DNA of 34,975 nucleotides from a virus. Positions 22,763-28,019 of this stretch are shown here, one piece after another. Within the stretch, counting starts at the first letter, position 1. The number at the start of each line of letters is the position of its first letter. The position numbers and the translations under genes are program-made. Where the stretch lies: IMG/VR virus record IMGVR_UViG_3300030294_000110, positions 1-34,975 of that record; one strand, written 5' to 3'. The notes below the pieces were generated by a model. The model was given only the letters and a program-made list of their open reading frames with translations. It was not told the DNA's origin and did not search any database.

Positions 22763-23224
22763 TTAAAAGTCGCTTCCACTCCCGGTATCTCCCTTAGCCG
22801 GTTGTTTCATGTCCTTTTCTTCAATGGCAAAGAAACTTTTATATCTTCCGTGCATGGCATACCGCAGGAACTTAACTGCTTTTTCTTCATCACCTTTCGA
22901 ATACTCCTCAAGTTGTTCCAGGGAAGATTGTTCCGAATAGGTCCGCATCAGTTGTCCGTGTTGCTCAGCAAGGTAATTCTTCCACCGTTTCCACATTTCG
23001 GTCATGGCTTCCGTTTTGAATGGGAATTTAATCTCCATGGGTTCTACCGGTGCAATGTAGTTATCAAAATCTTTAATAAGTAATTGGAATGAATTCCATT
23101 CTTTAATGAATTTCTTTGATTTGCTGATTGCCGGGGTCGATAGTCCACCATTATCCAGGAAGTCCTGAAGTTCCTTTTCGGTTTTTACAAGCTGGTTGGT
23201 TATAAGCTCCCATTTCTTTTTCAT
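22763..23224 (-). CDS. Phage replication-region protein, unknown function
   Basis: A 153-residue helical protein. The C-terminal half (MTEMWKRWKNYLAEQHGQ, about 75-92, then LEQLEEYSKGDEEKAVKFLRYA and GRYKSFFAIEE) resembles the helical end domain of several phage replication initiators (W..W..Y, L..LS.GD, then a Trp/Phe-rich helix). The N-terminal half is a coiled coil. It is coupled (ATGA) to the SEC-C microprotein upstream. A replisome-organiser role is possible. Confidence 0.5.
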   Translation of the reverse strand: MKKKWELITNQLVKTEKELQDFLDNGGLSTPAISKSKKFIKEWNSFQLLIKDFDNYIAPVEPMEIKFPFKTEAMTEMWKRWKNYLAEQHGQLMRTYSEQSSLEQLEEYSKGDEEKAVKFLRYAMHGRYKSFFAIEEKDMKQPAKGDTGSGSDF

Positions 23225-23376
23225 TCGCTTCTGAATATTTTAGTGACACACCCACAACATTTCTTTGCTTTCTTTCCACTGCCACATGCACAGCTGGCGT
23301 TCCTTTCTATTTTCTGTGTATGCATTGGTTTTCCGTTGCCTGCAAAAAACTTTACTTTACGATCAGGTTTATTCAT
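23221..23376 (-). CDS. SEC-C motif microprotein
   Basis: A 51-residue ORF, ATG at 23376, with ATGA overlaps to both neighbours. It contains the complete SEC-C zinc motif CACGSGKKAKKCC (C29, C31, C40, C41), known from the SecA C-terminus and from many uncharacterised proteins, behind a basic 28-residue leader. In SecA this motif binds zinc and SecB or the ribosome. A free-standing phage version may mimic or intercept such contacts; that function is inference. Confidence 0.75.
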   Translation of the reverse strand: MNKPDRKVKFFAGNGKPMHTQKIERNASCACGSGKKAKKCCGCVTKIFRSE

Positions 23377-23558
23377 GATATTGGTATTTCGATTAAATTA
23401 CTTTTTACTGAATTAAATGTTAGCCACCTTGTACAACCTTCGCCTTTAAAAACATGATGGTTTAGCGTTTCAAACATATATGTCACTGTTTCAATCTTCC
23501 CCGTACATGGTTCATTGAATTGGTAGTCCTTACCGTGGATCAGATCACGTGTTTCCAT
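23373..23558 (-). CDS. Hypothetical small protein
   Basis: A 61-residue, probably beta-rich protein (LIHGKDYQFNEPCTGKIETV). No family is recognised. It overlaps the upstream gene by 14 bases and the SEC-C ORF by an ATGA. Confidence 0.5.
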   Translation of the reverse strand: METRDLIHGKDYQFNEPCTGKIETVTYMFETLNHHVFKGEGCTRWLTFNSVKSNLIEIPIS

Positions 23559-23757
23559 TCCAGGGAGTTTTTATACTTAGGTTTAAAGCAGCTATCAATT
23601 TTACTTCATTCTCATATTCCGGAACTGTCATTTCTTTCGGTGTAATTGTCATCGGTTCACCATCCGGTGATTTATCAAGTTCGTTCCACACATCCATAAA
23701 GTCAGTAGTAATATAATGTGTCCTGGTACTTTCCTGTTGAATTATAAATGCCTTCAT
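23545..23757 (-). CDS. Hypothetical small protein
   Basis: A 70-residue acidic protein, alpha/beta, without known motif (THYITTDFMDVWNELDKSPD near the N-terminus). Three-base gap to the upstream gene and overlap with the downstream gene place it in the early operon. Confidence 0.5.
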   Translation of the reverse strand: MKAFIIQQESTRTHYITTDFMDVWNELDKSPDGEPMTITPKEMTVPEYENEVKLIAALNLSIKTPWNGNT

Positions 23758-23760
23758 AGT

Positions 23761-24273
23761 CTACGTATTTAAAGGTTTGCAGGTGTATTGCCAAATCCAT
23801 GGGTTTGCATAAATCTCCAGGATATCATATTTTTTACACCATAACGAATGAAAAGACCCGACAGCAGTGGTGAAGTAAGGATGTCCCGGTTCCTGTTTAT
23901 TCAAAATTGATTTTGGATAAAACTTTTCAGGACAATAATGTATCCACCGCGAATCTCCTATTGACTCGACTCCGGTTCTTAATGCCAATTCTTCGGTAAT
24001 GTCACATAACTGAATCAGATTAACCTCCGATATTTGTACCTGCACTCCAGGTGACCATAATATCACATCACCTACTTTATGCATACACATACTTGCAATG
24101 GATATTTGCAGACCCGGGGTTTTCTTATGAATCAGTCTGTTTTTCTGCTCATTCAAAATATACAAGCCAGGTGTCTTATTAATTAGGGTTAATCCAACTT
24201 TATCAAATAACAGATCGGTTTTGTTCTCTTCAAATGTTGCGAAAAATCCTTTAACTTTACTTATTTTTTTCAT
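23761..24273 (-). CDS. ASCH/PUA-like phage protein
   Basis: Start ATG 24273 overlaps the stop of a small membrane-protein ORF as ATGA, giving 170 residues; a longer frame to 24345 exists but conflicts with that ORF. The pattern HKVGDVILWSPG, a beta strand leading to LCDITEELALRTGVES (about 108-124), and the end SFHSLWCKKYD...YANPWIWQYT match a widespread phage protein family with an ASCH-like (PUA-fold) core, in which the two halves read ...DITEEDA.AEG... and ...SLW...NPWVW.... These are suspected RNA- or modified-base-binding proteins; no reaction is established. Confidence 0.6.
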   Translation of the reverse strand: MKKISKVKGFFATFEENKTDLLFDKVGLTLINKTPGLYILNEQKNRLIHKKTPGLQISIASMCMHKVGDVILWSPGVQVQISEVNLIQLCDITEELALRTGVESIGDSRWIHYCPEKFYPKSILNKQEPGHPYFTTAVGSFHSLWCKKYDILEIYANPWIWQYTCKPLNT

Positions 24274-24377
24274 TTTGTAGTTGTATTTAAAACAATGATG
24301 ATACAGATTAAAAGCATACAGGCTATCAGAGAAATTCCAGCCCATTGTAATGAATTCCTAAGCCGTTTGTTCTTCAT
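24270..24377 (-). CDS. 35-residue single-pass membrane protein
   Basis: A tiny ORF with ATG at 24377, 20 bases inside the end of the 75-aa gene, and ATGA overlap to the next gene. The product has a basic N-terminus (MKNKRLRNSLQWAG) and one hydrophobic span (ISLIACMLLICIIIVL), ending NTTTK. The basic start predicts N-in orientation in the inner membrane. Overlaps at both ends and the composition argue against chance. Confidence 0.6.
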   Translation of the reverse strand: MKNKRLRNSLQWAGISLIACMLLICIIIVLNTTTK

Positions 24378-24585
24378 TGCTATCAGGTGTTTTATTTTCA
24401 AACTTCAAATCATTTTCAGGCATCCGTACTTTGTGAAAGAAGCACTGGCCGGTTTCATTCCAGGTAAGGCGTTTTCCGTCTTTATAACCGATTGCCTCGC
24501 GAACCTTACCGTTAGGTGTTTTTATTTCTTCTATTTGCACTTTGATTGCAAGAAGTGCTGTTTCGAATTGGTTAGTTGTATACAT
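24358..24585 (-). CDS. Hypothetical small protein
   Basis: A 75-residue protein. The middle (VREAIGYKDGKRLTWNETGQ, about 28-47) suggests a small beta sheet; the C-terminus is acidic and disordered. No family is recognised. It is three bases after the 95-aa gene. Confidence 0.5.
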   Translation of the reverse strand: MYTTNQFETALLAIKVQIEEIKTPNGKVREAIGYKDGKRLTWNETGQCFFHKVRMPENDLKFENKTPDSNEEQTA

Positions 24586-24588
24586 AAT

Positions 24589-24876
24589 TTATTGAAATTC
24601 TGTTTTAAAGCAATTTTTGAATAATACTTTTCCTTCTACTGGAAATTTGAATATGTAATTAATAAATGTAAATCCATCATCTTCGACCTTTTGAATATTA
24701 CAATAGAATCTTTTTTCTCTATCCAGAATACACCTACTTGTATATCCTGTCATTTCTATGCTTTTAAGATTATATGTATCAATGTTCATTGGGTCGGATT
24801 TGGAGTAAACAAAGAAATCCACTCCGGCTTCAAATTCTTCCCGGGTGATGGGCTGTGGGGTTTCGTTTACTTCCAT
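24589..24876 (-). CDS. Hypothetical protein
   Basis: A 95-residue protein: REEFEAGVDFFVYSKSDPM near the N-terminus and an FINYIFKFPVEGKVLFKNC strand pair near the C-terminus. Probably a single alpha/beta domain. No family is recognised. One-base gap to the gene upstream. Confidence 0.5.
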   Translation of the reverse strand: MEVNETPQPITREEFEAGVDFFVYSKSDPMNIDTYNLKSIEMTGYTSRCILDREKRFYCNIQKVEDDGFTFINYIFKFPVEGKVLFKNCFKTEFQ

Positions 24877-24877
24877 A

Positions 24878-25099
24878 TCATTCTACAATTGAATCCAATG
24901 AATAGCACCCTGAAATTTCTTCGAACCAACCAACGGCACTATGTCCACCTAATATGGTCGCCTTATTACTTACTGTAACTTCAATTACTCCTCCAAAATC
25001 CTTTTTCAATTTCAATTTTGAACCTACAGGGTATTTACCATTGAAATACTCTACCTGATCTTCCAATTCTCTTTGAGATGGTTGTTTTTGCTTTGCCAT
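24878..25099 (-). CDS. Hypothetical small beta-barrel-like protein
   Basis: The frame could open at a TTG at 25141, but the ATG at 25099 (MAKQKQPSQRELEDQVEYFN) is preferred; this gives 73 residues. GKYPVGSKLKLKKDFGGVIE followed by VSNKATILGGHSAVGWFEEI has the look of a KOW/SH3-like small barrel (SxLxLKKDFGG..VTVSNKA). Function unknown. Confidence 0.5.
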   Translation of the reverse strand: MAKQKQPSQRELEDQVEYFNGKYPVGSKLKLKKDFGGVIEVTVSNKATILGGHSAVGWFEEISGCYSLDSIVE

Positions 25100-25242
25100 A
25101 AAATAATTGTTAAGTTGATATTTAAAATTAAGTTGTTTCAAATTAAAAGGAGTCGCTTGTGACCCCGTAAGACTTTCGGCATTCCAAATTCACTATCACA
25201 TAAATTTTAGAGGTTAATGTCTTATTTCACTCCTTTTTTGGG

Positions 25243-25797
25243 TTATTTCATATTATGCTGATGCCAGTAAGTAACCAGGGCAGCATTATTATGGACATTT
25301 AATTTTCGAAGCATATTATTGGTATGGTTTTCTACCGTTTTAGGACTGATAAAAAGTTCTTCAGCAATTTCAGTAGTTTTCTTTCCAACGGAAATCAAGC
25401 GTAGTACTCTTATCTCAGCGTCCGAAATGGCGGTATTTTCTTTCGGTTCACAAGTTTCCTTCCATTCCTTGCATTCACCGGCTAATGGACATTGACAAAA
25501 TTCGAAATGAAATATCCCGTAACTATCGACATCCATTTTATTGTCATGGGCACCCAGGTTGCATTTAATAAATCCACAAACAACCAAAAATTCATAGTAT
25601 GTTTTATTTTTAATGCTCAAAGCATATCGTTTGCAAAGGTTTTTAAATGCTATTGGATAACGTTCACGTATGATTGAAAACATAGATGTCACAAAATCAC
25701 GATGACTTTCAGTTAATATATATGGTATTTCTATAAGTGGACGGACTTCAACTTCACCATCCGGAAGTGCTGTAAATTCAATATTCTTTATTTCCAT
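25243..25797 (-). CDS. LuxR-type regulator with cysteine cluster
   Basis: A 184-residue protein. The C-terminal GerE/LuxR helix-turn-helix is clear (about 122-178: ISDAEIRVLRLISVGKKTTE, then SPKTVENHTNNMLRKL). The N-terminal part has no autoinducer or receiver domain; instead it has seven Cys (C55, C74, C79, C101, C103, C109, C116), with FEFCQCPLAGEC as a likely metal site. Similar proteins occur early in Bacteroidota phage operons. As second gene of the early operon (20-base overlap) it is a good candidate for the activator that switches on later phage promoters; that is inference. Confidence 0.78.
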   Translation of the reverse strand: MEIKNIEFTALPDGEVEVRPLIEIPYILTESHRDFVTSMFSIIRERYPIAFKNLCKRYALSIKNKTYYEFLVVCGFIKCNLGAHDNKMDVDSYGIFHFEFCQCPLAGECKEWKETCEPKENTAISDAEIRVLRLISVGKKTTEIAEELFISPKTVENHTNNMLRKLNVHNNAALVTYWHQHNMK

Positions 25798-26011
25798 GAT
25801 TCCCTTTAAATATTGTCACTATTTTTTCAATAGTTTCGATTTGTAGCTGTGAATAATTCTTATTAGTCAACTTATAATGAAATGTACCTCCCTTGAAGCT
25901 ACATGCTTCACTAATCAGTTTAATCAACACCCCACGGTTTTTGGTAGTGAGTGATCGATAGTAAGTGATAAACTTCATTATTCGTTTTTTTTCTTCCTTT
26001 TGTAGCTTCAT
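25778..26011 (-). CDS. First early gene, possible Cro-like protein
   Basis: A 77-residue basic protein. SEACSFKGGTFHYKLTNKNYSQLQIETIEKIV (residues about 34-65, quoted here as one region) resembles the recognition half of small phage Cro-like or XRE-like DNA-binding domains (ST-FYYKL...LS..E...I). It is the first gene of the leftward operon, divergent from the CI-like repressor and next to a 17-bp palindrome, the classical place of Cro. The family match is weak. Confidence 0.5.
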   Translation of the reverse strand: MKLQKEEKKRIMKFITYYRSLTTKNRGVLIKLISEACSFKGGTFHYKLTNKNYSQLQIETIEKIVTIFKGNHGNKEY

Positions 26012-26013
26012 TG

Positions 26014-26030
26014 TTAGTAATTATTACTAA
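26014..26030. promoter_or_regulatory. Palindromic operator candidate
   Basis: TTAGTAATTATTACTAA is a perfect 17-base palindrome (8-1-8), three bases upstream of the first early gene. It overlaps the expected leader of the leftward transcript. Confidence 0.7.
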
Positions 26031-26040
26031 TTTTATAGTG

Positions 26041-26071
26041 CAAAACTAAACTATATTTTCATAACACACAA
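26041..26071 (-). promoter_or_regulatory. Early leftward promoter
   Basis: TAGTTTTG on the minus strand (26048-26041) is a full match to the Bacteroidota -7 consensus TAnnTTTG, with TTG (26071-26069) 20 bases upstream as a -33 element. There is no GTGTC box. Transcription would start about 25 bases before the first early gene and run through the palindromic operator. Confidence 0.65.
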
Positions 26072-26110
26072 CTATTTTTGTGTATATTTTTAAACTATTT
26101 TTGAGTGTAT
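26070..26110 (+). promoter_or_regulatory. Direct repeats with -7 elements at the repressor start
   Basis: AACTATTTTTGTGTAT (26070-26085) and AACTATTTTTGAGTGTAT (26093-26110). Each contains TATTTTTG, a TAnnTTTG match, and the second runs into the ATG at 26109. One may be the repressor promoter, giving a short leader, and both may be regulator-binding half-sites. Confidence 0.55.
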
Positions 26111-26498
26111 GTATAATTTACAGAATATCAAAGCAATAGCCACTAAAAGAAATATGAGTGTCAAGGAGTTGACAAGGCGTGTCAAATCGACTGAGCAGGG
26201 TTTTTACAAATCATTGGAGAATAATTCCATGAATATTAAAACCGTTGCTAAGATTGCAGATGTTTTGGAGGTAAGTATATCGGAATTGATAAGTGATAGT
26301 AGGTTCAATGTCGGGCAAAATAAAAGTTTAGTTGCATCGCCTGACGCTGAATATGGGAAAGAATCAGAGTTATATAAAATAATGTATCAGCAGCAAAAAG
26401 AGATATCCGATCTGAAAGATGAGAAGATGGATTTGAAATTAGAGCTTGAGAGGACAAAAAACGCCTCTGCACCCGACAGGAGTGCACTCGCCGTGTAG
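26109..26498 (+). CDS. CI-like repressor, XRE-family HTH with coiled-coil tail
   Basis: A 129-residue protein, plus strand, divergent from the early operon. Residues 1-62 are an HTH_3/XRE domain (LQNIKAIATKRNMSVKELTR, then TVAKIADVLEVSISELI). Residues about 83-118 form a coiled coil (ESELYKIMYQQQKEISDLKD and on), probably for dimerisation, replacing the LexA-type protease domain of lambda CI. Induction therefore cannot use RecA-stimulated self-cleavage; an antirepressor or another signal is needed. Start at 26109 is required for an intact first helix. Confidence 0.8.
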   Translation: MYNLQNIKAIATKRNMSVKELTRRVKSTEQGFYKSLENNSMNIKTVAKIADVLEVSISELISDSRFNVGQNKSLVASPDAEYGKESELYKIMYQQQKEISDLKDEKMDLKLELERTKNASAPDRSALAV

Positions 26499-26578
26499 TC
26501 ATGTGGATACTTTACCCAAAGGAGCGGATTTTATTTATACTAATTTTTAATATTGTGTATGAATTCACTACAACTTGG

Positions 26579-26608
26579 TAGACCGTAATATACTGATAGA
26601 CCGTAATA
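26579..26608. repeat. Direct repeats, possible integrase arm sites
   Basis: TAGACCGTAATA at 26579-26590 and 26597-26608, six bases apart. The inverted core CGGTCTA recurs at about 26751-26757. They flank the candidate att core. Confidence 0.6.
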
Positions 26609-26660
26609 GCCGAAATACACGGTTATACAATCGAATAACAAAGCAGGTTTAACGAAAAAT

Positions 26661-26682
26661 GGAGACTCCCTCCAGCTCCACA
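26661..26682 (+). other. Candidate attP core, tmRNA 3'-end-like
   Basis: GACTCCCTCCAGCTCCACAA (26664-26683) resembles the end of a bacterial tmRNA gene: CAGCTCC is the 3' strand of the conserved tmRNA acceptor stem (pairing with GGGGCTG and including the G-U alanine identity pair), preceded by a C-rich T-arm strand. Many integrases of mobile DNA use this site. No tmRNA gene is present here, so this is only the short identity block. Confidence 0.5.
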
Positions 26683-26692
26683 AAAACCAATC

Positions 26693-26726
26693 AAACGCTT
26701 GTTATTCAACAGAATAACGAGCGTTT
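26693..26726. repeat. 15-bp inverted repeat beside the att core
   Basis: AAACGCTTGTTATTC (26693-26707) and GAATAACGAGCGTTT (26712-26726), one mismatch, four-base loop. It may be an integrase-binding arm or a terminator-like hairpin ending the repressor transcript. Confidence 0.75.
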
Positions 26727-26810
26727 ATAATTTAAAATAACAGTCTATTCCGGTCTATTTTTAGCAATCAATTATATATCAATTACTTATAACCACTTTA
26801 GCAGACTGTT

Positions 26811-28019
26811 ATGCCACGCAAACAAACAATCATCATATTTCCACACCTGAACGATTACAAGGGTGATTTATCTAAAAAATGGTATGTCGAGTATAAATGG
26901 CGGGTACCAGGAGAAGTTGATCAGCGCAAAGAACGGATTTATCGGGGCCTGTTTGAAGGAACCAGGGCATCACGTTATAAGTTGGCTAAAGAAATAATCA
27001 AGGACAAAACAGAATGGCTGAAATCAGGCGCATACCTTCAGGGGAATGTAAAGAAGGTATATGCAGATGAACTTCTTTATCGCAATGAAGCTAAAATGTA
27101 CGGTGAAGCTCGTAAGCAGGTAGTTACTACCCGTACTAACCTGAGTGAATATTTGACGGTAATGAAAGAAAAAGTGAATGCTAAAAGTTACGAAAGTTAT
27201 GTATCGAAATTGCGAATTTTCAATGCCTGGCTAAAAGTAAACAGGTTGGACGAATTATCCATTGCTAACATAAGTCGGCAGCATATAATCGACTTTTCAG
27301 TATATCTTTCGTCCGAACAAAAACTCAGCCGGTTAACGATAAAAAAGTACATTCAAAACATTCACGGATTCTTTAACTTCGAATTGGATCGTAATGCGAT
27401 TACCGTGAATCCGGCAGAACGTATTCCTGCCATGGGAAAAATAGTCGATTGCGCAGCTGTACCATTCCAGGCTGATGACCGTACCAAACTAAAAGTAGCA
27501 ATATCAGTTGCAGATCCACAATTGTGGTTGGCATGCCAGGTGCAATATTATTGTGCCATTCGTCCGGGAACTGAATTGCGGTTAATGAAGTTAAAGTGGA
27601 TAGACTTTGAGAATTCTAAGTTCCGGATCCCAAATGTTGAAGCTAAAAATAACAAGTCTGAAATTGTGGATATACCTGATTTTCTTATTGTTGAAATGAA
27701 ATCACAGCAGCTGCACACATACACCGAAAAAAACCTGTTTGTATTCGGAAAATTCGGTCGTCCCGGAACTGAACCATTAGGTAAAAACACACTCCGGAAT
27801 AGGTTTAACCGGTACCGTGAAGCGTTGGGAATTTCTCCTGAGCATAAATTCTACAGTTGGAAACATAGCGGGGCAATTTCATTGATTAATGCAGGAGTAC
27901 AGCCGTATGATATGAAAAACCATTTAAGGCATGCCAGTTTTGCCACTACCGAAATTTATCTAAAAAAACAAAGTGGAAATGTCAAGAACAACATTTCCAC
28001 TCTAACAACCGAAATTTAA
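26811..28019 (+). CDS. int: Tyrosine-recombinase integrase
   Basis: A 402-residue protein. An N-terminal arm-binding-type region (1-105) precedes a core-binding domain (about 108-205, LSEYLTVMKEKVNAKSYESY and on). The catalytic domain has R251 (CAIRPGTELRLMKLKWID), a candidate Lys at 279-282, a FYSWKHSGAI box, H374 (NHLRHASFATT) and the nucleophile Y383 (TEIYLK). In the second box the usual H-x-x-R is Y348-x-x-K351. The start codon overlaps an inverted repeat (26737-26746 and 26803-26812), possibly for self-regulation. Its end overlaps the convergent hub-like gene by four bases. Confidence 0.9.
   Translation: MPRKQTIIIFPHLNDYKGDLSKKWYVEYKWRVPGEVDQRKERIYRGLFEGTRASRYKLAKEIIKDKTEWLKSGAYLQGNVKKVYADELLYRNEAKMYGEARKQVVTTRTNLSEYLTVMKEKVNAKSYESYVSKLRIFNAWLKVNRLDELSIANISRQHIIDFSVYLSSEQKLSRLTIKKYIQNIHGFFNFELDRNAITVNPAERIPAMGKIVDCAAVPFQADDRTKLKVAISVADPQLWLACQVQYYCAIRPGTELRLMKLKWIDFENSKFRIPNVEAKNNKSEIVDIPDFLIVEMKSQQLHTYTEKNLFVFGKFGRPGTEPLGKNTLRNRFNRYREALGISPEHKFYSWKHSGAISLINAGVQPYDMKNHLRHASFATTEIYLKKQSGNVKNNISTLTTEI

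Noticed and set aside
26661-26727. A complete tmRNA or tRNA gene
   Set aside because: Only the last 20 or so bases resemble a tmRNA end; no 5' acceptor strand, tag-peptide frame or T-arm with GTTCGA is present. It is kept only as an att-core candidate.
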